Source: Bemisia tabaci (lineage: Eukaryota > Arthropoda > Insecta > Hemiptera > Aleyrodidae). From it: DNA of 64,000 bases. A program made the position numbers and the translations under genes. The number at the start of each line of letters is the position of its first letter. Within the stretch, counting starts at the first letter, position 1. The stretch lies in assembly GCF_918797505.1 (NCBI RefSeq), contig NC_092796.1, positions 28,716,098-28,780,097 of the forward strand. Reading direction: 5' to 3'. Below are positions 52,712-63,331 of this stretch, one piece after another. The notes below the pieces were generated by a model, which ran no database searches, was not told the origin of the DNA, and saw only the letters and a program-made list of their open reading frames with translations.

Positions 52712-53779
52712 CTCTCTCCTGTGGGTCCGAGCTCGGAAAATGCGAGGAGACTTGCTGCAACGGGGAGCCGAATCATTATCATATTTTGCGCGCAGCTCTC
52801 ATGTTTTCCTCTTTTTTTTGCGGGTTGTTTTTCCTTGGGATTTTTTCCCCGGTCCTCGGTTTACGTCTCCTCTCTTTTTGTGCCCGATCGTTTGACTCCA
52901 AATGGGGTTGATCAATACGAGCCCCCGCCCCCCCGCCGCCGCGGCGCTTCACCAGGCTGGCGGCCTAGCTTTCCCGCCAATATTGACCGTGAAGCGGCGC
53001 ATGCGCCTCCGCGCCACTTGGCTTAACGTCGCGCCGCGCCGTGCTCTTCCGTGACCCGCACAGCACTCGTCTCCTGGATTACCAAGTGTCTTCGAATTAT
53101 TACCCAGTTGCGTTGTTTCCTCCTATCTTTTCGCCTTTCTTCCCTCCGGACTCCTCTCACCTCCGCCCCCTCCCCGCCCCCCGCGCCCCTCCTTCGCCCT
53201 CTCCCGTTTCTCCTTCTGCGTGCTCCCATTTCCGCCGCGGGATCCTTACCGTATAAACTCTTTAATTATATCCCGACAAACTTTTCCCAAGGAGCAACCG
53301 GGAAAGCTGCGGAATTTCGCGAAACCTCGCTTTTATAACCTATTTTCACTGCCGGATTCATCAGCTTTATATCAGCTTTTGTTTTTATTCCGCCGCTCAC
53401 CTTCCTGCTTTTGCCTCCCCTCCTTCCACGTATCCGCGTCCCTTTGTTATCCGACTCGACGCATCGCGACGTGCGCATACGTTTGACTGGGCTCACTTGA
53501 CACGTTCGCAACTTCGCACATACATGCATATGAATTCCGCATCCGGACTTGTTTCCCGTGAATTTCGTTTAATCGTCCTTTTGTGCCCTTTGATTTTGTC
53601 CCAGACACATTGTTTGCCTTCCACTTTTTGACCCTTTTATGCGGAAACTGCATATTGTGCATGCTTTTACGCGGGGTTCTTCTTTTTTTTGTAATCACAC
53701 GTACATGTACAAAGCCATGAATATTACGTATTATTCAGGTCATCGTGCATTTTTATTATTATTTATTCTAATGCTAGTG
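52712..53779. other. Unassigned region, GC- and C/T-rich 52915-53250
   Basis: Overlapping frames of 68-101 residues in all phases with Pro/Ser/Arg bias. No domain, splice pattern or repeat family is recognised. AT-rich beyond 53640. Confidence 0.45.
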
Positions 53780-54032
53780 CTGCCAAGCTAAGGAAGAACG
53801 CCGTATGAGCCTTCAGACGTTGCCGAGTTTCCTCCGATAAAAATTGAATTTACCGGGAAAATTGCGAATAATATTTTCCAAAAGTTTCGGACAATTTTGT
53901 ACGCGATTCAATCAAAAATATCTGAGAATTTCAAGGAAAAATATGCATGAATGTTGTCAAAAATACATGTTTTATCAAGGGAAATTTGGCAATTCTCGAA
54001 TGTTCCTGCGGCGTCCTTCCTTAGCACGGCAG
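53780..54032. mobile_element. Family A element (A16)
   Basis: CTGCCAAGCTAAGG..TATGAGCCTTCAGACGTTGCC to TTTGGCAATTCTCGAATGTTCC..CCTTAGCACGGCAG. 253 bp. Flanks AGTG and AGTA, one mismatch. A 137-residue frame runs through A16 into A17 and is spurious. Confidence 0.92.
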
Positions 54033-54112
54033 AGTAGTGCAAGTTCAATGATATGCGCAGGTCAATATTTAGTTCCTCGGAACACGGTTTATTTTTCAGT
54101 ATATCAGCTGCA

Positions 54113-54365
54113 CTGCAGTGCTAAGGAAAAACGCCGTATGGTCCTTCGGCGTTGCCAAATTTCCTTGGATAAAACACACACTTTTTGGTTAATTTATGAA
54201 TGTATTTCTTCCAATTTTTCAGATAATTTTGTTCGCAATTTCATCAAAACCTCCTAAAAAATCCAAAGAAAATTTATTCATAACTTTCCTAAAAAATGAA
54301 CATTTTTTCGAAGGAAATTTGACAACTCTCGAATGTTCATACGGCGTTCTTCCTTAGCACGGCAG
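54113..54365. mobile_element. Family A element with TGCA target duplication (A17)
   Basis: CTGCAGTGCTAAGG..CCTTCGGCGTTGCC to TTTGACAACTCTCGAATG..CATACGGCG..CACGGCAG. 253 bp, TGCA on both sides. Only 80 bp from A16. Confidence 0.94.
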
Positions 54366-54436
54366 TGCAGATTTTGACTCGATGGTTTATTTATTTCCGT
54401 CATCTTATTTAAGACACCTACGTCTGGCTCCATACT

Positions 54437-55690
54437 AAATCTGAGCGACACCTCATTGACAGCATACAGCACAGCATTGAGGGCTCTTGCTTCGCGTCAT
54501 CGCGCCTTCAATTTTTCAGATGCAGCACGGACATCCGTCAAGTACGAATAGTTGTATCTCTGCGCCGTCGTAAACGCGCATCCTTTCCCTCGCTTTATTT
54601 CCATGTTGTGTTTGTTTGCGTTTGTCTTATTCGTAATGGTGCTTCAATCACTCGTGAGTAACACAGCCGAAGGTAGGAGAGATGTGTTCGGGCCTCTTCT
54701 CTAACTTTTCTCCTGAATCTGAGCGATACCGCATTAACAGCATATAATTATGTATAGTAGAGCATTGAGAGCTCACGCTTCGCGTCATCGCGCCTTCAAT
54801 TTTTCAGATGCAGCGCGGACGTCCATCAAGTACGAATAGTTGTATCTCTGCGCCGTCGTGAACGCGCATCCTTTCCCTCGTTTTATTTCCATATTATGTG
54901 TTTGCTCGCGTTTGTCTTATTCGTAATGGTGCTTTAAACTAGCATGGCATCGAGCAGAGCATGGCCACTTCACGACTCACGCTATCGCGTCTTACATTTT
55001 TCATATGAAATGTGGACATCCATTTTGCGTGGATAGTTGTATCATGTTTACACTTTAGACGTCTCTTCTTTTTGGATTTCGAGATAAATGAAGGTTAAGT
55101 TTGCCCGAGATATGCTATGGTATGCCAAATTAATTCATTTTGAAAAGGAAGAAATATGTTTAAAGGTCTCTCAAGAGGTCCATAACTAAGGGTGCGTATG
55201 TCTTAAAATCGAACCGACTATCGCTTCTAAGGGAGTTACATATAGCATACGAAGAAGGGGGAAGATAAAGCGCCTGTATTTCAACAAAAAGGTGACAGAA
55301 GAGTTAAGTATGTCGCAACAAAAAAGTGAAAATTTCACAGAAAAGTGTTTACGCTTAAGAAAGTAGTTCTTGGACCTCTATTCACCACCAGCATCATGCG
55401 TAAAAGCACCTTTCTTTAACCCTAAGTCTCTCTTCTTCCGTTCATTGAAGAAATTTTCCGCATACACTCTCGGTCGTAATTTTTTTTCTCTTCTTATTTT
55501 GCTATCTGTCAGAGGGGCGCGTTTTCGCTGCGCCAAGGGGCCGTATCTGCCAATGGCAGATTGGCCTTATGGCCAGTCCGACCTGGACTCATGAAAGCAA
55601 GGTTATGCGTTATCACTGACCCTGGTTTTTCGCGCCATTTCCACCTCTTCGATGAAAAAGTTAATGCTGATTAAGTAGATAAAAAGAGAA
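54437..55690 (+). repeat. Family L interspersed repeat, copy L2
   Basis: Same-orientation match to 19037-20250, sharing the tandem units (GAATAGTTGTATCTCTGCGCC at about 54545 and 54834), ATGAAGGTTAAGTTTGCCCGAG, and the tail CTGCCAATGGCAGATTGGCC..GACCTGGACTCATG. Small indels distinguish the copies. The left frame open in L1 is broken here. Confidence 0.9.
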
Positions 55691-56488
55691 AAAAAGCAGA
55701 AAAAAGTGACATGTTATAAATATTGAGTGAAATTGGTATTCACCACTCGTTTTTTATCAAATTTCTTCAAGAAAACTAGCTGGCACTCCTGAAATTGACA
55801 ACCAAAGGCTAGGGTTATTTCCCGTATTAACCGAACTTGTTGAAATTTCTCTCTATGAAGTTTTATTCTCCGCATAGGTGTACTAGCCTCCTCGATCTCG
55901 ACGATACCTCACGAAAAAAGAGGGAGGGGTGGGGAGAGTGATAGCCGCGCTACAATGAAAGATGGGTCTGTTCTGAAAGCGGAGGACATTACTCCGGCAA
56001 CGATTCTTTTTCCGAGGCCTGAAAACTATGGACTGCTAATGGCTCACATCTTGAGCCGCTGCATCGGGATTCATCCCGGGCGGCGGCGCGTTTTATGGGA
56101 TTTAACGAATTTAATTTTTAAGTGAGTTAATAGTTTACAATTTCGGTCCCCTCTCCACCCCCCACCCTCGGCCTGCCATTGCGGCTGCGGCGGCGTGTGT
56201 GTGTGTGTAAGTAGGCACTCGAGGAGAGCAGTGATACTGTTCTCGTTTTTGAGATCCTCCAGACGAAGACGAAGGTGCGGACGGGGAACTGGAACTTATT
56301 TTTTCTTCCCGTCTTTTATTATTGGTCATTAAGCCACCTTTCCCACACTGTCGAGGAGCGTTTGCCGGCCAATAAAATATCTGAGTTCGGTACGATTTCC
56401 ACCGTTGCCGAACCGTATGAATAATGCACGATAAAAATTAAACCAACATTTTGTGTTAATGTGGCAAGCAGAACTCCAAACAACCGAA
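55691..56488. other. Unassigned spacer
   Basis: No gene recognised. A short GT microsatellite lies at about 56195-56209. Confidence 0.45.
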
Positions 56489-56718
56489 CACTGGAAAAAA
56501 AACACATTGGATCTAGAGTCCAGTCTCTTGAAAACATTGACAAGAAAACATACTCTTGATTCAATCAGATTTTTGCTTAAATCAAAAGAAAATCCGCTCA
56601 AATTAAGAGGCTTGGTTCTTGATTTAAGCAAAAATCCGATTGAATCAAGAGTATTTTTGTTTGTCGATGTTTTTAAGAGTCTGGATTATAGATCCAATGT
56701 GTTTTTTTTCTTTCAGTG
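56489..56718. mobile_element. Family B element, AA target duplication (B7)
   Basis: CACTGGAAAAAAAACACATTGG..GAGTCCAGTCTCTTG to ..CAATGTGTTTTTTTTCTTTCAGTG, 230 bp, AA on both borders. Confidence 0.9.
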
Positions 56719-57030
56719 AAATGTGGGGTTAATATTTTTCGGTCAGTGTTTTTTCGGTCAGCACGTGAGGAGCATTCTGTAAATTCGCTCACTTCCATAA
56801 TGTGATTATAAAAAAAAACCTGAGTCCTATTTCCAAAATCTGATTAAGAAAGGCTCATTTATTGCCTATTTTCTGTCGTTACCCGCAAAAATCATGGAAA
56901 TTGGCCCAATAGAACGCTCAAACGAACTATGAAAAAAAAAATATAAATTTATATTGTTTAAATGGGAGAAGTTGCAACTTTACCACCTAATATAAAAGAG
57001 CCTGGGTTATATTTTTTTTGGTTTTTCGAG

Positions 57031-57111
57031 GTTTAAAAAATGAAACCTGAAAGGAAATCTGCATCGTCGCAAACTGAAACGCGTGATTCGGAAGTTTCAC
57101 AGCCGATATGT
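57031..57111 (-). mobile_element. Family N end fragment
   Basis: TTTAAAAAATGAAACCTG..GGAAATCTGCATCGTCGCAAACTG..CAGCCGATATG is the complement of an N left arm. The partner end is absent. The region 56719-57311 holds nothing else recognised. Confidence 0.6.
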
Positions 57112-57311
57112 ACGTATAAAGCATAAAGCTGACTGCAAACTTGAACATAAATGTTTCTCTCGAAAGGAGCTGGAAAGATAGGTACGTTAAGCCAAACGTC
57201 GTCCATTTTCGCTTGTTTTCTGGAGTCCACCTCTGCTGGATCGCCAAATGTGGTAATGTTGTCGAGTAAGGTATTTTACCGCTGAAAATGGAGCAGCCTT
57301 TGTTCTCAACA

Positions 57312-57565
57312 CTGCCGTGCTAAGGAAAAACGCCGTATGAACCTTCAACCGTTGCCAAGTTTTCCTTTGATAAAACACTAATTTCCTAGTAAACTTATGG
57401 ATATTTTTCTTCCAATTTTTCAGATAATTTTTCTCGCAATTTCACCTAAAGCTCCTGAAAATTTCAAAGAAAAATATTCACAACTTTCCTAAAAAATGAA
57501 CATTTCATCGAAGGAAATTTGGCAACTCTCGAATGCTCATACGGCGTTCTTCCTTACCACGGTGG
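57312..57565. mobile_element. Family A element with AACA target duplication (A18)
   Basis: CTGCCGTGCTAAGG..GAACCTTCAACCGTTGCC to TTTGGCAACTCTCGAATGCTCATACGGCG..TTACCACGGTGG. 254 bp. AACA directly outside both ends. Confidence 0.94.
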
Positions 57566-57833
57566 AACATTTCTCCTGTTTGGGTCCCCCTCGAGATCGC
57601 ATATGCAAGGTGAGAGTTTGAAGTGAGCCTAGCCCGATCATCCAAACCTGACCTCGTTCTATTTGCTATATTTGCGTAAGACGGGCTGACTGACGCGTAG
57701 CTGACCCTGCGAACCCCCCCTGACCCCCCCTGCCCGGGGGGCAGCCACCACGCCGCACTGTGCAAAGCAAAACCGCTAACTCTTGTTCGGGAAATATGGA
57801 CATTGAACTGCACCTAGAAGAAAATTCCCGTCA

Positions 57834-57987
57834 CAGTAACCGCAAATCTCGTGCTCCAAATTTATCGTGTTATTCGGTTCATGGAATGGTCCTCTCGGTT
57901 CCAGGAACCGTATCCTCGGTTCATGCAACCAAGATTTCCAACCAAACCGAAATGTACAAGAAGTTCGCACCGAGATTATAGTTACCA
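57834..57987. mobile_element. Family I-related element (I2)
   Basis: CAGTAACCGCAAATCTCGTGC pairs with GCACCGAGATTATAGTTACC. The interior has GGTTCATGGAATGG, GGTTCCAGGAACCG and CGGTTCATGCAACC, the same motif family that fills I1. Confidence 0.65.
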
Positions 57988-58009
57988 GAACTGGAAGAAT
58001 GGTCCGAGG

Positions 58010-58168
58010 CGGATCCAGCAATTTGGCAACACCGAATTTTCTCCATTTAAAGCTATACTAAAAGATCGATTCTTGTCGCAGCACCTTGCCCCTTCAAGAA
58101 TCGATACATTTCCATAGGTTTAAATGGAGCAAATACAATGCAAATGCAGCCGATTTGTTGGATCCGCC
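58010..58168. mobile_element. P-like element with GGCGGATCC ends (P8)
   Basis: Ends GGCGGATCCAGCAATTTGG and TTGTTGGATCCGCC. The interior CTCCATTTAAAGC, AAAGATCGATTCTTG and CCATAGGTTTAAATGG is shared with family P, while the ends recall family Q. About 159 bp. Confidence 0.68.
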
Positions 58169-58518
58169 AATGAGAACGGTTAGGTACACACACTGAAAAT
58201 GAGCCGCAGCTTAGACTGCTATGGGTGCTATGCTATGAGTCAAATACGTGCTCCAAAAACGACGAGTCGTAGCAATTGTAATTGTAATGATAAATAATTC
58301 GGGATGATTTGATTTCACAGATTAGCTGCCCCTTGGGGTCATAAAGCTCCATGACCTAACCTCAAAATACCCGCGTGTCTGTGTTCTCCCCATTGAAGGT
58401 ACTCCAGTCTCTAGAAGGACCCATTGATGGATCCTGGAATTTGGCAATATTGTTTTTTCTCTATTTATACCCATGGAAATGTATCGATCCTCAAAAGGGT
58501 CAGGTCCTGATGGATTAC

Positions 58519-58543
58519 ACATCGCTCTTCCTTAGTACGGCGG
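58519..58543 (-). mobile_element. Isolated right end of family A
   Basis: CATCGCTCTTCCTTAGTACGGCGG matches the last bases of an A right arm, without the rest of the element, immediately left of copy A19. Confidence 0.55.
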
Positions 58544-58547
58544 TATA

Positions 58548-58798
58548 CAGCCGTGCTTAGTGAAAATGCCGTATGATCATTCAAATGTTGCCAAATTTCC
58601 TCACAGAAATATTTATTTTTGCAGAAAGTTATGAACATTTTTCTTTGAAATTTTCAGATGTTTTAGATTAAGTTTTGAGAAAAATCACCTTAAAAATTGG
58701 AGGATAATTATCCAGAATTTTCCTAGTAAATTCGTTATTATAAGGGGAAATTCGACAGCATCTGATAGTTCTTACGCTCTTCCTCCTTGGCATGGCAG
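58548..58798. mobile_element. Family A element (A19)
   Basis: CAGCCGTGCTTAGTGAAAATGCCGTATGATCATTC to TTCGACAGCATCTGATAGTTCTTACG..CTTGGCATGGCAG. 251 bp, both ends worn. Confidence 0.85.
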
Positions 58799-59112
58799 CA
58801 TACTTGCGAGGAGTTTCACCCACTGCGCGCGCACGCGGGAGTCAAAAGCCGTTCGGCACGAGAAAGCGGCGCTAGACAAAAAGCACGGACGCGTGGCGCG
58901 GCGGTGTGTCGCGGTGACGGTGAGGTAGGTCAGTGAACCGTTTCGGGCCGAATCCGAAATCGGCTCCGATGACGTCAGGTGCGGCGCGGGAAGTATCACC
59001 GGCGGCGGGAGGCGCGTCGCGTACCTCAACGTCGTAATTGAGCGCCTCAATCACGGGCGTTGTTGCCGATTCTGGCAATTATTTCCTGTGTTAGTATTTT
59101 AACTAATTGTAG
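58799..59112. other. GC-rich spacer
   Basis: GC-rich between about 58820 and 59040. Two overlapping minus-strand frames (92 and 68 residues) in different phases, no domain recognised. Confidence 0.4.
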
Positions 59113-59300
59113 GAGTACCTATATGGGGAGAGCACTGAATGTCGATACTCGTAAGGTTAGGTCATGGAACTTTCAGGGCCGAGAGGGCAGCCATGTGAAA
59201 TAAAATAATCCGGAGTGGAGAATTTGCAAAAAAAATAAAAAAATAAATAAATAAATAAAAAAAATTATTACTTCCCCTGCGAGTGCTTAATATGCGTTTG
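59113..59300. mobile_element. Family U left end fragment (U3) with AAAT-rich tract
   Basis: GAGTACCTATATGGGGAGAGC..CGTAAGGTTAGGTCATGGAAC and GAGAGGGCAGCCATG parallel the U left half. The right end is missing. An AAAT-type simple repeat occupies 59228-59265. Confidence 0.5.
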
Positions 59301-59502
59301 CAGTATTTTTCATACTTTTTTCTGGAGGGGAAATTATAAAAAAAACATTGATTTGAGTGTGAAAAAATGTGCCGCCTTCTAACGTCCTCTGGTGGCATTT
59401 TCCATTGAAACACATGTATTTTAGCAGATATGGTTATTTTATCAATATCCTCCAATGGTGATAAGCATGGTGCTCTGCCGTGCTCAGGCAGTTTGCATTG
59501 GA

Positions 59503-59640
59503 ATATTAAGTTGGAGTCGTTAATGATCGATTATCGATATTCCGTCACTTGAAGCTACGGTGAAGAATCGGTGTTCGTTGCGGACACCCTGTTCTTCGAT
59601 CCTTTCCCATAGGTTCAAATAGATCGTATTCGATACATCA
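59503..59640. mobile_element. Family P-related element (P9)
   Basis: TTAAGTTGGAGTCGTTAATGATCGATTATCGATAT, then TTCGTTGCGGACACCCTG and TTCGATCCTTTCCCATAGG. It shares both the P core and its left flank with P10, so these two are a local duplication about 386 bp apart. Confidence 0.65.
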
Positions 59641-59669
59641 AAAGGGTGAGATTGTATCGATATCGATTG

Positions 59670-59862
59670 GTTCAAAACATAAACATAGCCTCAAAAGCAA
59701 ATTCAGAAATCTGAAAGAACGGGTCTTTTGTAACAGATTTTTTATTCGTTTGAGTACCAAATGCCAATTCAAAGTGAAATTGCCAGGAAATTTCTCATTT
59801 TCAGCTTTTCCAACTTAAATCCTTACAGTTTGGTTTGAGGTTATGTTCTATTGTTTTGAACC
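59670..59862. mobile_element. Inverted-repeat element CC
   Basis: GGTTCAAAACATAAACATAGCCTCAAA pairs with TTTGAGGTTATGTTCTATTGTTTTGAACC. 193 bp, between P9 and P10. Its end resembles the start of the 137-bp repeat unit (GGTTCAATTTTAAAC..ACATAACCTCAA). Confidence 0.8.
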
Positions 59863-59888
59863 AAACGATACATAGAACCGTCATCGAA

Positions 59889-60012
59889 TACGTTCTATTG
59901 GAATTTTAAGTTGGAGTCACTAATGATCGATTATCGATATTTCGTTGCGGACACGCTGTTCATCGATCCTTTCCCATAGCTTCAAATGGCAGATCAATCG
60001 ATATATCGCAAA
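59889..60012. mobile_element. Family P-related element (P10)
   Basis: GAATTTTAAGTTGGAGTCACTAATGATCGATTATCGATAT, CGTTGCGGACACGCTGTTCATCGATCC, AGCTTCAAATGGCAGATCAATCGATATATCGC. A P core with the same flank as P9. Confidence 0.68.
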
Positions 60013-60640
60013 GGATGCGGTTCGGCAACGTGGATGCGATTCATGGAGCCGATTAATTGGCCCACCTCGGCCGAAGCCGGAGCTGGCTGCTGGCTCCTGG
60101 AGCCCCGCACGCGAACTGGGTCAATCGGCGTTCGAGGGGTTGGCGGGGGGGGGGGGGTGGAGGTGCGGGTGGCGGAAGAAGCAGTAGAGGCTTTGCTCCA
60201 AACAAACGGCGACAAATATAGTACACGCCTTAGCCGGGAAAATAGGATAGGCAACGAGATGAGCTATTAAAACTGCATCGCAACTTCCGGTCGCCGGAAC
60301 CACTGTCTTCGAATCGCGTCGTCCGGAGCTCGTGCAAAATTCGTAAGGTGATTTCGGATCTGTCCTGTTTGGATACCGATAGTCAGTCGGTTCGATGAAA
60401 TAATAGATACGTCCACAGTTTTAGATGTTAGATCTAATTCTTTAACGATCCGAACAATTTCGCTAAAATAACGTGATCCATCTCATGTGCCAAAAACAAA
60501 ACTTGTAAGAGTGCAGTGAGTCACAAAAAATGTCGTCAACTCGTATTCATGAATAATCGATTCTTTGTGCGGCAGCGTACCTCACGTATCGATTCTTTCC
60601 CGTACATTTAAATGGGGGCGAAACCGAGAGTTGCCACCTT
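60013..60640. other. Unassigned spacer with a P fragment
   Basis: GC-rich at 60025-60180, including a G run near 60146-60157. A P-like trace (AATAATCGATTCTTTG..GTATCGATTCTTTCCCG) lies near 60550-60605. No gene recognised. Confidence 0.45.
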
Positions 60641-60825
60641 TGCCGAGTAAAACGCCCGTATGAGCAATTGAATATTGTCAAATTTCCTTTTGGGAAATAT
60701 TTATTTTTGAAGAAAGTTATGAATATTTTTCCTCGAAATTTCCAGACTTTTTAGATCAAGTTACGAACGATATCCTCTGAAAAATCAGAAGAGTAATATT
60801 CACAGCCTCTCCATGAAAAAAATTG

Positions 60826-61050
60826 CACTGGAAAAAAAAGTCGCTTGGATCTAGAGTCCGGACTCTTAAAAACATTGACAAGAAAAAATGATTCAATCTG
60901 ACATTTTGCTTGAATCAAAAGGAAATCCGCCTAAATTATAAGAGGCTCGTTTCTTCGATCCAAGGAAAAATCGGATTGAATCAAGAGTATTTCTTCTTGT
61001 CAATATTATGAAGAGTCTGGACTCTGGATCCAAGCGACTTTTTTCCGGAG
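60826..61050. mobile_element. Family B element nested in A20 (B8)
   Basis: CACTGGAAAAAAAAGTCGCTTGG..GAGTCCGGACTCTT to AAGAGTCTGGACTCTGGATCCAAGCGACTTTTTTCCGGAG. About 225 bp. Both arms carry the same changed block (GTCGCTTGG/CCAAGCGAC), compensatory differences from other B copies. The right terminus is altered. Confidence 0.88.
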
Positions 61051-61111
61051 CGTGACTTTTCGAAGGAAATTCGGCAAGGCCTGATGGCACTTACGGCGTT
61101 CTTCCTTAGCA

Positions 61112-61481
61112 CACGTAGAAAAAAACCTCGTGCGTGGAACCCGAAGTTTAGGTCATATGGATCCCTGAAGTTTTCGGATTGAGCATCTGAACACTTTAAG
61201 TCTAGCTGTCGAGGTTCGGATCACACACCTGAAACTTCAGTTCTTACCTGAAACTTCAGTTCTTACACCTGAAGTACTTCAGAATCGAAGTTTTTCGATG
61301 TGAGAACCGAAGTTTTTCGGATGTGAAAACCGAAGTACTTCAGATGTAAGGACTGAAGTTTCAGATGTGTGATCCGAACCTCAGCGGCTGGACCTAAAGT
61401 GTTCAGATGCTCAATCCAAAAACTTCAGAGATCCATATGACCTAAACTTCGGGTCTCACGCACGAAGTTTTTTTCTCCGTG
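61112..61481. mobile_element. Family H element (CTGAAGT array) nested in A20, CA target duplication
   Basis: Ends CACGTAGAAAAAAACCTCG and AGTTTTTTTCTCCGTG. CA on both borders, proven by the split A terminus. The interior repeats CTGAAGTTT / AAACTTCAG motifs (GAACTTCAG, ACTTCAGATGT, CCGAAGTTTTTCGGATGTG) in both orientations over 370 bp. Confidence 0.92.
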
Positions 61482-61489
61482 CACGGCAG

Positions 61490-61917
61490 CACTGCCCGGA
61501 AGTCCATCGATTTTCCGTCTGTGGCGCGGTGTCGCTCGGGCTCCGGGGAGATCTGTGGGTGTAACTGCGCCACTCGAAGCGTCAATCGTGAAGTTGATTA
61601 AGTAATCATCTAATTGAAGCGTGTGAACGCCGCGCCGCGGCGGCCAGAGTCGGCAGCAAGGGCAGAGATGCACCCGCGTTACCGCGCCTGGCGGAAATTA
61701 TCGCGCTTTAAACGGATCGGAGCCTCGGACGGAGCCCCAAGCCGGCAGCAAGGGGTGCACTCCTCTCTTAATTGCTAACGGTACGTATGTGGATTTTTAA
61801 TGGGGCAAGGAGCTTCCGCGAACGGAGGTTTCTGCGTTGCAACTTAAAAATAGGACTTGCATCACTTTTGTCGAAACAAATCAATGGTGTTGCCTTGAAT
61901 GCGGCGTGCCGCAACAC
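61490..61917. other. Unassigned GC-rich spacer
   Basis: No gene or repeat family recognised. An 82-residue minus frame overlaps element H and is not supported. Confidence 0.4.
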
Positions 61918-62296
61918 TGCCGTGCTTCGGAAAAATGACGTATGAATCTTCAGGCGTCGCCATTTCCTTTAATAAAACACAAATTTCTTGGTAAATTTGG
62001 ACGTATTTTTGCCAAACGGAACTAAGCGCCAATTTGAGTTCCTTTTGAGGAATTTAGAATGCCGGATAGCGCGTTTTGTCAAACGGAACTAAGCGCCATG
62101 AAAAAGCATTGCGAGTATAGGAACGAATGAGCCCGACGCCAATCCAAGCCCCCCTCTACCTTTCTACCCCGATGGCGCTTAGTTCCATTTGACAGAAATA
62201 CTTCCGTTTATGAATAGTTTTCCTCCAATTTTTCAGATAATTTTGTTCGCAATTTCACCAAAAGTTCCTGACAATTGCAAAGGAAAATATTAATTG
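61918..62296. mobile_element. Family A element split by F4, right arm missing (A21)
   Basis: CTGCCGTGCTTCGGAAAAATGACGTATGAATC..CAGGCGTCGCC, then F4, then TTTATGAATAG..CCAATTTTTCAGATAATTTTGTTCGC..CAAAGGAAAATATTAATTG. Homology stops before the right arm. Confidence 0.82.
61999..62205. mobile_element. Family F element nested in A21 (F4)
   Basis: GGACGTATTTTTGCCAAACGGAACTAAGCGCC to GGCGCTTAGTTCCATTTGACAGAAATACTTCC. 207 bp, longer than other F copies because a second internal GTTTTGTCAAACGGAACTAAGCGCC unit is present. Confidence 0.85.
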
Positions 62297-62548
62297 TATG
62301 TTTAAAGCCGCTTTTATAGCACTCTCTGACGCTCTGCGACACCTAGCCGCCAAAGTCCCCTATCCTCCCAAAGTCCTTCAAGGAGTTGGCAAACCCTCAT
62401 TTCACTTTTTCAAGGAAAATTGGAATCACCACCTGTTAAGTTTCATTTCAAAATCGTTTTTCTTTTCTGTTTTTCTATTTAAAACTCTCTTCCTTCACAT
62501 AGAATGGCCCTCATTTTAACAACGGAAAGTGCGAGGTACGGTAGTGAA

Positions 62549-63331
62549 CAGGGCCGGATTTACCTACTTGCCGCCCATGGGCCGCCTGTATTTTGCCGCC
62601 CTTCTCATTCGTTTTGGAACATCAATAAAAACCATCAAGTGAACGCGCCGGAGGGGGAGGGGTGCATAGGACGCGTTTACCTACTCGTGTTGGATACATT
62701 TTTGGCGAAAGCCGTGTCAACACTACTAGCAAAATTTCACGGAACTTTGCGCGAAAGTTAAGTTTCTTAAACATATCTCTGTGTAGACAAGGTCCTTCAT
62801 TTATAAGAAATGAACCAAAAAATTGAAAGAGCAAACATAAATGTGGTTTAATACTTTTAACGTCCGCCGCTGCGCCGCGCCACGCCGGGCTGATCGCCCT
62901 GTGTTTGGCGCAATGCGTGAAGTATTCCTGCAGTCTTGTAGGCGCTACGCGTTTCACGCCAACCGCTGCGCTCCTGACCGCACTGTGTTTGACGCAATGG
63001 GTGAAGTATTCATGCAGTCTTATAGGCGCTAATATGTGTTACATGTCGACCGCCGCGCCGAAGGCTTCTCCTTTTCATCTCAAGTTCTCATCATCATTCC
63101 TTTCTGCGCTGAGCTCCAGGCCAAATTGCGTGTTTAGTTCCTCTCATAACTCGACTAATTAAAGACGCTGTCTCTTTTATCACCGAAAAATGATAAAATT
63201 AGAAATTACTATACTCTCAGGAGAGAGAGATTTTGTCCCTGTTCTTTTTTAATATACCGACATTTAAAAAAATTGCAAAATTTGCCGCCATGGGCCGCGG
63301 CGCATGTGGCCACCCCCTTAATACGGCCCTG
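62549..63331. mobile_element. Family M hAT-like element (M2)
   Basis: CAGGGCCGGATTTACC to CTTAATACGGCCCTG, 783 bp. GTAGTGAA precedes and GTAGTAAA follows (8-bp duplication, one mismatch). It carries the same internal tandem units as M1 (GACGCAATGGGTGAAGTATTC, CTTGTAGGCGC). No transposase. Confidence 0.92.

Larger units (their letters stand above)
60641..61489. mobile_element. Family A element with B and H inserted (A20)
   Basis: Left arm TGCCGAGTAAAACGCCCGTATGAGC..ATTGTCAAATTTCC and core TATTTATTTTTGAAGAAAG are followed by B8. The A sequence resumes CTTTTCGAAGGAAATTCGGCAAGGCC..TTACGGCGTTCTTCCTTAGCA and is broken again by H. It finishes CACGGCAG. Removing H and one CA restores CCTTAGCACGGCAG exactly. 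Confidence 0.9.

Noticed and set aside
53844..54257. 137-residue plus frame
   Set aside because: It spans A16, its flank and part of A17; other A copies do not keep this frame.
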